Position numbers and translations under genes: made by a program. This document shows positions 1 through 7,409 of a stretch of DNA of 64,000 nt, piece after piece. Under the pieces are notes generated by a model. It worked only from the letters and a program-made list of their open reading frames with translations, did not search any database and was not told where the DNA came from. How positions within the stretch are numbered: the first letter of the stretch is position 1; every line of letters begins with the position of its first letter. This DNA comes from Desulfobacteraceae bacterium (GTDB taxonomy: Bacteria; Desulfobacterota; Desulfobacteria; Desulfobacterales; Desulfosalsimonadaceae): assembly GCA_011390465.1 (NCBI GenBank), contig JAABSH010000002.1, positions 62,001 to 126,000 on the forward strand. Direction: 5' to 3'.

Positions 1-780
1 GACCTTCAGCAGACCGTTAAATTGGCCCGCACGGCGTGCGATTTTATCGCGGACACCGTGGCCGGCGGCAAATCCGTGCTCTTTGTGGGCACCAAAAAGC
101 AGGCCCGGGAATCCATTTATGAAGAAGCCAACCGGTGTGAAATGTTTTACGTGCATAACCGCTGGCTGGGCGGCATGCTCACCAATTTCCCCACCATCAA
201 AAAAAGCATTGATCGCTTAAATCATCTGAATACCATTGAAAATGACGGCACCATCAATCTTTACCCCAAAAAAGAACGCCTGAAACTCCAGAAGGAAAAA
301 ATCAAGCTGGACAATACCCTGGGCGGCATCCGGAACATGAAATCCCTGCCCGGCGCCATTTTTGTCGTGGATACCAAAAAGGAATCCATCGCGGTTGCCG
401 AAGGCCGGCGGCTGGGCATTCCCATTGTGGCCATTGTGGATACCAATTGTGACCCGGATCCCATTGACTACATCATTCCGGGCAATGACGATGCCATTCG
501 TGCGGTAAAACTGTTTGCCTCCCGCATTGCCGATGCCTGTATTGAAGGGGCCCAGTTGTATGCGGAAAAGCAGCAGGCAGATGCGGACAAATCCGGAGAC
601 GAGGCAGTTCAGGACATGGACAGCCAGAAAAAAGCCGGTCCTGTGGAACGCCGGATTATTTCCAACGGGTCGGAAGGACCGATTGTTGAAGTGATCCGGA
701 AAGCGGGCACCGAGGAAATGACAAAAACAGCGGAATCTGAAAATACAGAAGCAGCGGCTTCGGAAAATATGGGAGAATAA
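1..780 (+). CDS. rpsB: 30S ribosomal protein S2, 5'-truncated by window edge
   Basis: The reading frame is open from base 1 and gives 259 residues of ribosomal protein S2, a small-subunit protein that joins late in 30S assembly. The diagnostic segments [20 protein letters not shown] and [15 protein letters not shown]-like residues are present. By comparison with E. coli S2, about 50 N-terminal residues lie before the window, so the first in-frame TTG at 22 is not the start. After the conserved core there is an acidic, glutamate- and alanine-rich tail of roughly 70 residues that is longer than the usual S2 end. tsf follows after two bases, as in most bacteria. Confidence 0.97.
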   Translation, partial: DLQQTVKLARTACDFIADTVAGGKSVLFVGTKKQARESIYEEANRCEMFYVHNRWLGGMLTNFPTIKKSIDRLNHLNTIENDGTINLYPKKERLKLQKEKIKLDNTLGGIRNMKSLPGAIFVVDTKKESIAVAEGRRLGIPIVAIVDTNCDPDPIDYIIPGNDDAIRAVKLFASRIADACIEGAQLYAEKQQADADKSGDEAVQDMDSQKKAGPVERRIISNGSEGPIVEVIRKAGTEEMTKTAESENTEAAASENMGE

Positions 781-782
781 TA

Positions 783-1379
783 ATGACGACAATTAGTGCA
801 CAAATGGTAAAGGAGCTTCGTGAACGATCCGGCGCCGGCATCATGGATTGCAAGGAAGCGTTGAAAGAATGCGCCGGCGATATGGATAAAGCAGCTGACT
901 TTTTGAGAAAAAAAGGTCTGGCAACCGCCAAGAAGCGGGCCGGCCGGGAAGCCTCGGAAGGGGTTGTGCAGTCCTATATTCATATGGGCGGCAAAATCGG
1001 CGTGCTGGTGGAAGTGAACTGCGAAACCGATTTTGTGGCAAAAACAGATGATTTCCAGGAATTTGCCAGGAATATCGCCATGCATATTGCCGCCTCCAGT
1101 CCGCTGGGCGTGGTGCCGGAAGACATTCCGGAAGCCGTGGTTGAAAAGGAAAAAGAAATTTACCGGGCCCAGGCCCTTGAAATGGGCAAACCGGAAAAAA
1201 TGCTGGACAAGATCATTGAAGGCAAGATGACGAAATTTTACAAAGACGCCTGCCTGATGAATCAGCTCTATGTCCGGGACACCAGTTTGACCATCAGCGA
1301 TGTGCTCAACGATATGATCGCCAAAACCGGGGAGAAAATAACCATTCACCGGTTTGCCAGATTCCAGATCGGCGGGTAA
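783..1379 (+). CDS. tsf: Elongation factor Ts
   Basis: This 198-residue protein is EF-Ts, the nucleotide exchange factor that recharges EF-Tu with GTP in the cytoplasm. The N-terminal UBA-like helix region reads KELRERSGAGIMDCKEAL, and the exchange motif TDFVAKTDDF sits near residues 82-91. It is of the short form, shorter than the E. coli protein (about 283 residues) and close to the compact EF-Ts of thermophiles and many Desulfobacterota. The ATG at 783 is preceded by GGGAGAA and lies two bases after rpsB, so the two genes are almost certainly co-transcribed. Confidence 0.97.
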   Translation: MTTISAQMVKELRERSGAGIMDCKEALKECAGDMDKAADFLRKKGLATAKKRAGREASEGVVQSYIHMGGKIGVLVEVNCETDFVAKTDDFQEFARNIAMHIAASSPLGVVPEDIPEAVVEKEKEIYRAQALEMGKPEKMLDKIIEGKMTKFYKDACLMNQLYVRDTSLTISDVLNDMIAKTGEKITIHRFARFQIGG

Positions 1380-1385
1380 TCAGCC

Positions 1386-2117
1386 TTGACAACATCACCC
1401 AAATACAAGCGCGTTCTTTTAAAATTAAGCGGTGAGGCCCTGATGGGGGATCAGCCCTATGGGATCAGCACCGAAATGCTGAGATATATGGCGGATGAAG
1501 TCAAATCCGCCTATGATCTCGGCGTGGAAATGGCCATTGTGGTGGGCGGCGGCAATATTTTTCGGGGAATGGCTGCCGCATCCCAGGGCATGGACCGGGC
1601 CACCGCGGATTATATGGGCATGCTGGCCACGGTGATGAACAGCATTGCCCTGCAGGATGCCCTGGAAAAAAATGGGATTCAGACCCGGGTGCTGTCCGCT
1701 ATTTCCATGCACCAGATGGCAGAGCCCTATATCCGCCGCCGGGCGGTACGGCATCTGGAAAAGCAGCGCATTGTGATTTTTGCGGCCGGCACGGGCAGTC
1801 CGTATTTTACCACGGATACCGCTTCCGTGCTGCGGGCCGAGGAGATGCACGCGGATGTGCTGCTCAAGGCCACCAAAGTCAATGGCGTCTACGACGTGGA
1901 CCCGGAAAAAAACAAAGACGCGCAGTTTATCAGCGATATCAGTTATATGGAAGTGCTGGAGCGCCGGCTGAACGTAATGGATCTCACGGCGATTTCCCTG
2001 GCCATGGACAACGGGCTGCTGCTGAATGTGTTCAACCTGAAGGAAAAAGGAAATATCCGGCGGGTGCTGTGCGGCGAAAAAATCGGCACCCGGATTTATG
2101 AACCCAAGAAACAGTAA
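1386..2117 (+). CDS. pyrH: UMP kinase
   Basis: This 243-residue protein belongs to the amino acid kinase fold and makes UDP from UMP and ATP in pyrimidine nucleotide synthesis. The start of the fold, [12 protein letters not shown], and the glycine loop [10 protein letters not shown] are clear, as is [12 protein letters not shown] around residues 139-150. The likely start is TTG at 1386, six bases after the tsf stop, because no in-frame ATG precedes the conserved [11 protein letters not shown]. Length fits the family. It sits in the standard rpsB-tsf-pyrH-frr order. Confidence 0.96.
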   Translation: MTTSPKYKRVLLKLSGEALMGDQPYGISTEMLRYMADEVKSAYDLGVEMAIVVGGGNIFRGMAAASQGMDRATADYMGMLATVMNSIALQDALEKNGIQTRVLSAISMHQMAEPYIRRRAVRHLEKQRIVIFAAGTGSPYFTTDTASVLRAEEMHADVLLKATKVNGVYDVDPEKNKDAQFISDISYMEVLERRLNVMDLTAISLAMDNGLLLNVFNLKEKGNIRRVLCGEKIGTRIYEPKKQ

Positions 2118-2167
2118 GCCGAATAAGCTGAACCGGATAAACAGTGAACAGATAAAGGTGCCTAACG

Positions 2168-2725
2168 ATGATTGACGACATTAATAATGAAGCAAAAGAC
2201 AGAATGGGAAAGACCGTCGGTTCCCTGAAAAGCGAGTTGTTAAAGGTCCGGACGGGCCGCGCGTCACTGAACATTTTTGATGATATCCGGGTGGACTACT
2301 ACGGCACCCAGACCCCCCTGAACCAGATGGCCACCCTTGCAGTGCCGGAAAGCCGCCTGATTACCATTCAGCCCTGGGACGTGTCGGTGATCAAAGATAT
2401 TGAAAAAGCAATCCTTAAATCAAATCTCGGGCTGACCCCGTCCAATGATGGAAAGATCATCCGCATCGCCATTCCGCCGCTGACCGAAGACCGGCGCAAG
2501 GAAATCGTTAAACAGGTCAGTAAAATATGTGAAGAGTACCGGGTGGCGGTCCGCAATATCCGTCGGGACGCCAATGAAATGCTCAAAGATCTGAAAAAAG
2601 ACGGCGAGGCGTCCGAGGACAGCGTATTCAAAGCCCAGGAAAAAATTCAGAAATTTACAGATGATCATATTCAGGCCATTGATGATCTTTTAAAGACAAA
2701 AGAAAAGGAAATTCTTGAAGTCTGA
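2168..2725 (+). CDS. frr: Ribosome recycling factor
   Basis: This 185-residue protein is the ribosome recycling factor, which with EF-G splits post-termination ribosomes. The typical helices and the motifs LLKVRTGRASL and VDYYGTQTPLNQMA are present near residues 22-50, followed by LTEDRRKEIVK near 105. The length is the family standard. AAAGGTG about eight bases before the ATG at 2168 is a good ribosome binding site. The stop codon lies inside the start of uppS, so the two genes are probably coupled in translation. Confidence 0.97.
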   Translation: MIDDINNEAKDRMGKTVGSLKSELLKVRTGRASLNIFDDIRVDYYGTQTPLNQMATLAVPESRLITIQPWDVSVIKDIEKAILKSNLGLTPSNDGKIIRIAIPPLTEDRRKEIVKQVSKICEEYRVAVRNIRRDANEMLKDLKKDGEASEDSVFKAQEKIQKFTDDHIQAIDDLLKTKEKEILEV

Positions 2726-3452
2726 TGCCATGCAGGCCACGGAGCTGGATATGACGGCGCTGCCGGCGCATGTTGCCGTGATTATGGACGGCAATGGCCG
2801 GTGGGCCCAGAAAAAACTGCTCAACCGGGTCAAGGGCCATGAAAAAGGCGCGGATACCGTTCGCATGGTGGTCCGCACCTGTCGGGAAATCGGAATTTCT
2901 TTTCTCACCCTGTATGCCTTTTCCACGGAAAACTGGCAGCGGCCCAGAGCGGAAGTGTCCGCCCTGATGGGGCTTTTGAAAAAATTTTTGATTTCCGAAC
3001 GTCAGGAAATGGTGGCAAACAACATTTGTTTCGGCGTCATCGGCCAGAGAGAACGACTGCCTGTGGAAGTGCAGGCGGAAATTCAACGGACCCGGGACGC
3101 CACCCGCACCAATACCGGCATGCACCTGAACCTGGCCTTGAGCTATGGCAGCCGCTCTGAAATCGTCCGGGCCGTGCAAAACATCGCGCAACAGGTCCAA
3201 AACGGGGAGCTTTCCGTGGATGCCATTGACGAAGACGTTCTGGCCCGTCATCTGTACACGGCAGGTGTTCCGGACCCGGAACTGCTCATTCGCACCAGCG
3301 GAGAAATGCGGATCAGCAATTTTCTGCTCTGGCAGATTGCCTACAGTGAAATTGCCGTCACGGACACTCTGTGGCCGGATTTTACCAAAGCCGAACTGAT
3401 TCAGATTTTAAAAGATTATCAGCACCGGGACCGCCGTTTCGGTCGCATTTGA
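2715..3452 (+). CDS. uppS: Isoprenyl (undecaprenyl) diphosphate synthase
   Basis: This 245-residue cis-prenyltransferase extends farnesyl diphosphate with isopentenyl diphosphate to make the C55 lipid carrier for cell wall precursors. The catalytic segment VIMDGNGRWAQ, then LTLYAFSTENWQRP and the C-terminal RTSGEMRISNFLLWQ, are diagnostic. Two starts are possible: TTG at 2715, with AAAGG seven bases upstream, or ATG at 2730. Both overlap or abut the frr stop. I chose TTG for its ribosome binding site. The enzyme precedes cdsA and dxr, which belong to membrane lipid and isoprenoid supply. Confidence 0.95.
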   Translation: MKSDAMQATELDMTALPAHVAVIMDGNGRWAQKKLLNRVKGHEKGADTVRMVVRTCREIGISFLTLYAFSTENWQRPRAEVSALMGLLKKFLISERQEMVANNICFGVIGQRERLPVEVQAEIQRTRDATRTNTGMHLNLALSYGSRSEIVRAVQNIAQQVQNGELSVDAIDEDVLARHLYTAGVPDPELLIRTSGEMRISNFLLWQIAYSEIAVTDTLWPDFTKAELIQILKDYQHRDRRFGRI

Positions 3453-3640
3453 TATTGCCCCAAGTTTTTGAGCTTGCCTGCCACTGCGGGATTGTTTAAC
3501 TGCCGCTCATTTATTCCTTTCCACCAGCGTTTTCAGGTGATAATGTAAAAACCGCGTTATAAATTTTTTTGAAACTGAAAAAGATCACACTGGGAAAAAC
3601 ACTTATTTAAAAAAATCAGAATGGCCGGACTTTTGCTCCC

Positions 3641-4459
3641 ATGCATGTGCAACGAATCATAACAAGTCTTATAGCATTTCCCCTGCTGTCGCTTTTGATC
3701 ATCAAAGGCTCGGCCCTGCTGTTTGCGGTTTTTGTCGCGCTGGTTTCACTGGTCACACTCCATGAATATTTTCAGATTGTGTTTGCGGATAAAAAAACTG
3801 CTGTTTTTTCGCCCCTTATCCTGTGGGGCTGGATTTGCGGGCTGCTGGTGATTGCCGCGGCAGGTGTGAATTCTTTTCAGTTTATCCTGGGGGCATTGAT
3901 CCTCAATTTTATGGGCGCGGCAGTACTTTCCCTGGGCCGGTACAAAACCGATCCCGGCATTCTGGAGGATGTGAAAAAACAAGTTCAGGGGGTGGTATAC
4001 ATTTCCCTGTCCCTTGCCATGATCGTGCTGATCCGGAATGCTCCCCATGGGGTGGCATGGGTTTTTCTGCTGCTGTTTGTGGTGTTTGCCGGTGACGTGG
4101 GTGCGTTTTACACGGGCAAATTTTTTGGCCGTCATAAATTGAACCCGTCTGTCAGTCCGGGCAAAACCATCGAAGGGTCCATTGGCGGAATGATGCTTTG
4201 CATTGCCGTGGGCTATGTTTTTGTGCGGTTGTTTCTGCCCCATCTGAATCACTGGAGCATCTTTGTGCTGTTTGTGCTGATGAATATTATTGCCCAGGTC
4301 GGGGATTTGTTTGAATCCGAGTTGAAGCGGGCCGCCGACATAAAAGATTCCGGCAATATTCTGCCCGGACACGGCGGAATTCTGGACCGGATTGACGCCC
4401 TGCTGTTTGCCGCGCCGCTGGCGTATTTTTTTAAATTATTGTTTTTTCCCGGGGCATGA
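3641..4459 (+). CDS. cdsA: Phosphatidate cytidylyltransferase
   Basis: This 272-residue integral membrane enzyme makes CDP-diacylglycerol from phosphatidate and CTP, the precursor of all bacterial phospholipids. It has about eight hydrophobic segments, and its C-terminal signature runs through SELKRAADIKDSGNILPGHGG into LDRIDAL at about residues 226-255, holding the metal-binding aspartates. A 188-base gap separates it from uppS, the largest gap in this operon, so it may have its own promoter, though I could not identify one. Its stop overlaps the dxr start as ATGA. Confidence 0.95.
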   Translation: MHVQRIITSLIAFPLLSLLIIKGSALLFAVFVALVSLVTLHEYFQIVFADKKTAVFSPLILWGWICGLLVIAAAGVNSFQFILGALILNFMGAAVLSLGRYKTDPGILEDVKKQVQGVVYISLSLAMIVLIRNAPHGVAWVFLLLFVVFAGDVGAFYTGKFFGRHKLNPSVSPGKTIEGSIGGMMLCIAVGYVFVRLFLPHLNHWSIFVLFVLMNIIAQVGDLFESELKRAADIKDSGNILPGHGGILDRIDALLFAAPLAYFFKLLFFPGA

Positions 4460-5637
4460 CCATGCGCAACCTGAGCATTCTGGGAGCCACCGGATCCATT
4501 GGCAAAAACACCCTTCAGGTGGTGGCCCGATTTCCTGACCGGTTTAACATCAAAGCCCTGGCCGCCGGCAATAATGTGCGCCTTCTGGCAGATCAGATTC
4601 AGCAGTTTGATCCGGATCTGGCGGTGGTGATTTCAAAAGACCGGGCCGATGCGCTGAAAAAACGCCTTGAACCCGGCTGCCGTACGGAAATACTGTTTGG
4701 TGATGCCGGATACCGGGCCGCCGCCGTACATCCGGATGTGGATATGGTGGTGTCCGCCATTGTGGGGGCGGCCGGGCTCCAGCCGACTCTTTCGGCCATT
4801 TCCGCGGGAAAACACATTGCCCTTGCCAACAAGGAAACCCTGGTCATGGCCGGGGACATTGTGATGCAGCAGGCCGCGGCCCGCAATGTTTCCATTCTGC
4901 CCGTGGACAGCGAACACAGCGCCATTTTTCAGTGCCTTTCCGGAAACCGGAAAAAGGATTTTCAAAAAATACTGCTCACCGCGTCCGGCGGCCCGTTTCG
5001 CAATTTGCCGCAGGATCAGTTTGCTGCTGTTACCCCGGAAAAAGCCCTTGCCCATCCCACATGGAATATGGGCCGCAAAATCAGCATTGATTCGGCTACC
5101 CTCATGAACAAGGGGCTGGAGGTGATTGAAGCCAAACATTTGTTTGGCGTTTCCTGCGGGCAGATAGAAGTGGTGATTCATCCGGAAAGTATTGTTCATT
5201 CCATGGTGGCGTATGTGGATGGTACGGTCATGGCCCAGATGGGCACGCCGGACATGAAAGGCGCCATTGCCTGCGCTCTGTCCTGGCCCGAGCGTCTGCC
5301 CCTTGACATGCCGGTGCCCGATTTTGCAGGCCTTGGCGCATTGACATTCGCGCGGCCGGACATGGAAAAATTTCCCTGTCTGGCCCATGCGTATGCGGCC
5401 TGCGAGACCGGCGGCACCCTGCCGTGTGTGCTGAACGCGGCCAATGAGGTGGCGGTGGCCGCATTTTTAAACCAGGCCATCGCGTTTGTTCAGATACCGG
5501 AAATCATTTTCCAGACCATGGAAGCCCATCAGGTGGTCCATACCCCGGAAATTAATGATATCCTGGATGCGGACCAGTGGGCCCGCAAAACCGCGGAAAA
5601 TCTGATTAACCTGTTTCAGGAGAAGATGGATCAATGA
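4456..5637 (+). CDS. dxr: 1-deoxy-D-xylulose 5-phosphate reductoisomerase
   Basis: This 393-residue enzyme converts DXP to MEP with NADPH, the committed step of the non-mevalonate isoprenoid pathway. The Rossmann motif GATGSIGKNTL is at residues 9-19, ALANKETLVMAG is near 121, and the substrate and metal region is recognisable as SEHSAIFQCL and DSATLMNKGLEVIEA. Length matches the family. It overlaps cdsA and rseP by four bases at each end (ATGA both times), so translation is tightly coupled. Confidence 0.96.
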   Translation: MTMRNLSILGATGSIGKNTLQVVARFPDRFNIKALAAGNNVRLLADQIQQFDPDLAVVISKDRADALKKRLEPGCRTEILFGDAGYRAAAVHPDVDMVVSAIVGAAGLQPTLSAISAGKHIALANKETLVMAGDIVMQQAAARNVSILPVDSEHSAIFQCLSGNRKKDFQKILLTASGGPFRNLPQDQFAAVTPEKALAHPTWNMGRKISIDSATLMNKGLEVIEAKHLFGVSCGQIEVVIHPESIVHSMVAYVDGTVMAQMGTPDMKGAIACALSWPERLPLDMPVPDFAGLGALTFARPDMEKFPCLAHAYAACETGGTLPCVLNAANEVAVAAFLNQAIAFVQIPEIIFQTMEAHQVVHTPEINDILDADQWARKTAENLINLFQEKMDQ

Positions 5638-6698
5638 GTTCTGTTATTGGTTTTGTCGTCGTTCTCGGTGTATTGATTTTTTTTCATGAACTGGGACATT
5701 TTATAGTGGCCAAAGCCTTTGGCGTGGGCGTGGAAAAGTTTTCCCTGGGATTTGGCCCGAAAATTTTAGGAAAAACCATTGGCCGGACCGAATACCGACT
5801 GTCTGCCATTCCCTTGGGCGGTTATGTGAAAATGGTGGGAGAACAGCCGGACGAGGAGCTGGATCCGGCAGATGTGCCGTTTTCCTTTACCCATAAAAAT
5901 GTATGGCAGCGGATTCTGATTGTGGCGGCGGGTCCGTTTTTTAATTTTTTTCTGGCAATCATTATTTTTTTCGGTATTTTCTGGTTTTCCGGAATGATGG
6001 TACTTCAGCCGATTATCGGCGAGGTCAGCCCGGGATTGCCGGCACATGCCGCGGGCCTGGTCAGCGGTGATAAAATTCTTGAAATTGACGGCGCCCCCAT
6101 TACGGACTGGTCTGAAATGGCGGAAAAAATAGTGGACAGCAACGGCCAGCCCCTGGAAATTCTGATTTTGCGCCAGGATCGGCAGATGTCTGTCACGGTG
6201 CAGCCAAAAGCCGATATCATGAAAAACATGTTTGGTGAAGAACAGCGCCGGTATATCATCGGCGTCACCTCCACCGGTGATGTCCTCACCCATCCCATGG
6301 GACCGGTAGCGGCGTTCGGCGAAAGCCTGAACCGGACATTTTTAATCTGCAAACTCACCGTGCTGAGCGTGGTGAAAGTATTTCAGGGCGCCATTCCCGC
6401 GGACACCATTGGCGGGCCCATATTGATCGCCCAGATGGCCGGCGAGCAGGTGGAGCAGGGGCTGGTGAATCTGTTTGCCTTTATCGCGCTGATTTCCGTG
6501 AATCTCGGCATTTTAAACCTTCTGCCCGTGCCGGTGCTGGACGGCGGCCACATTCTTTTTTTCAGCATAGAGGCCATTATCCGGCGGCCGGTTTCCATCA
6601 AAACCCGGGAAATCGCCCAGCAGATCGGCATCTTTCTGCTGCTCATGCTCATGGTATTTGTTTTTTACAATGACATCATGCGATTTTTTGAGAAATAG
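5634..6698 (+). CDS. rseP: RIP metalloprotease RseP (site-2 protease)
   Basis: This 354-residue inner membrane zinc protease cleaves transmembrane substrates such as anti-sigma factors and remnant signal peptides. The metal motif HELGH is at about residues 17-21 in the first membrane helix. A PDZ domain follows the second helix at roughly 125-200. The third metal ligand region LNLLPVPVLDGGH lies near 295. It has one PDZ domain, whereas E. coli RseP has two. It ends the housekeeping run that starts with rpsB and shares an ATGA overlap with dxr. Confidence 0.95.
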   Translation: MSSVIGFVVVLGVLIFFHELGHFIVAKAFGVGVEKFSLGFGPKILGKTIGRTEYRLSAIPLGGYVKMVGEQPDEELDPADVPFSFTHKNVWQRILIVAAGPFFNFFLAIIIFFGIFWFSGMMVLQPIIGEVSPGLPAHAAGLVSGDKILEIDGAPITDWSEMAEKIVDSNGQPLEILILRQDRQMSVTVQPKADIMKNMFGEEQRRYIIGVTSTGDVLTHPMGPVAAFGESLNRTFLICKLTVLSVVKVFQGAIPADTIGGPILIAQMAGEQVEQGLVNLFAFIALISVNLGILNLLPVPVLDGGHILFFSIEAIIRRPVSIKTREIAQQIGIFLLLMLMVFVFYNDIMRFFEK

Positions 6699-6714
6699 AA
6701 GATAGGTGAAACTT

Positions 6715-6942
6715 ATGGGAAAAACTCAGGATTTAATTGATGAGGCCATTTCGTTACCCATCGAAGAAAGGGCGTTGCTGGTGGATTCCCTCCTGCAGAG
6801 CATGAATCCGTCAAGCAACGAAAATGATCAAAAATGGACGTTGGAAGCGAAAAAACGCCTTGAAGAACTGCGTTCAGGAAAAGTTGCCGCAATCCCTGGC
6901 GAAGTTGTGTTTCGTAACATCTGGAAACGATTTGAACGATGA
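6715..6942 (+). CDS. Addiction module component, antitoxin
   Basis: This small acidic protein of 75 residues matches the addiction module component family: DEAISLPIEERALLVDSLLQSM near the start, then LEAKKRLEELRSGKV. Such proteins bind and block a ParE/RelE-type toxin and repress their own operon. ATG at 6715 is preferred because AGGTG lies six bases before it; a GTG at 6706 is also in frame. It follows rseP by only 16 bases, so it may be read from the housekeeping operon. Its last four bases overlap the toxin gene. Confidence 0.85.
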   Translation: MGKTQDLIDEAISLPIEERALLVDSLLQSMNPSSNENDQKWTLEAKKRLEELRSGKVAAIPGEVVFRNIWKRFER

Positions 6943-7232
6943 AATATGAGTTTCATCCGGAAGCGGAAAAGGAATTTATTGCTTCTATCGATTATTATGA
7001 AACAAGCCGTCCCGGCCTTGGATATGAATTTGCGGAAATAATTTTTACGGCGATCAAAGATATTTCAGATGCCCCGAAAACCTGGCCGGTCTTTTATATG
7101 GATATTCGGCGAAGGCTTATTCATCGCTTCCCCTTTGCCGTTCTCTACACTGATGAAGGAAGTCTGATTTATATTTTGGCGGTGATGCATTTGAGCCGTG
7201 ATCCATTTTATTGGCAAGCAAGAATAACATAG
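6939..7232 (+). CDS. RelE/ParE-family toxin
   Basis: This 97-residue basic protein is a RelE/ParE superfamily toxin. It opens with the typical MKYEFHPEAEKEFIASIDYYE, and the segment RRRLIHRFPFAVLYTDE resembles the core strands that end with an arginine-rich face. Members either inhibit gyrase or cut ribosome-bound mRNA; sequence alone does not decide which. The start overlaps the antitoxin stop as ATGA, the usual arrangement of such pairs. Confidence 0.87.
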   Translation: MKYEFHPEAEKEFIASIDYYETSRPGLGYEFAEIIFTAIKDISDAPKTWPVFYMDIRRRLIHRFPFAVLYTDEGSLIYILAVMHLSRDPFYWQARIT

Positions 7233-7359
7233 CGGGACGGCAGGCGTTTGAAATTGAAATACCGACTGCGGGAATCCCTTAATCCATGTACCAGACAAAT
7301 AATAACGGTTTCATAATGCAGGTTCGTGTTTTGAGTGTCAGAATGGCCTTTCCCTATCA

Positions 7360-7399
7360 CCTTAAACCTTAAACCTTAAACCTTAAACCTTAAACCTTA
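7360..7399 (+). repeat. Heptanucleotide tandem repeat in the purL leader
   Basis: The unit CCTTAAA is repeated about five and a half times without interruption and then decays into CCTTATA and CCTAAAA. It ends about ten bases before the purL start codon and occupies the place where a ribosome binding site would be expected. The array is too short and spacer-free to be CRISPR. Confidence 0.95.
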
Positions 7400-7409
7400 T
7401 ACCTAAAAA

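Noticed and set aside
3453-3640. Riboswitch or promoter in the uppS-cdsA gap
   Set aside because: AT-rich with no convincing stem or -35/-10 pair that I could defend.
7360-7399. Possible CRISPR array
   Set aside because: The units are seven bases with no spacers. No other array or cas gene is present in the window.
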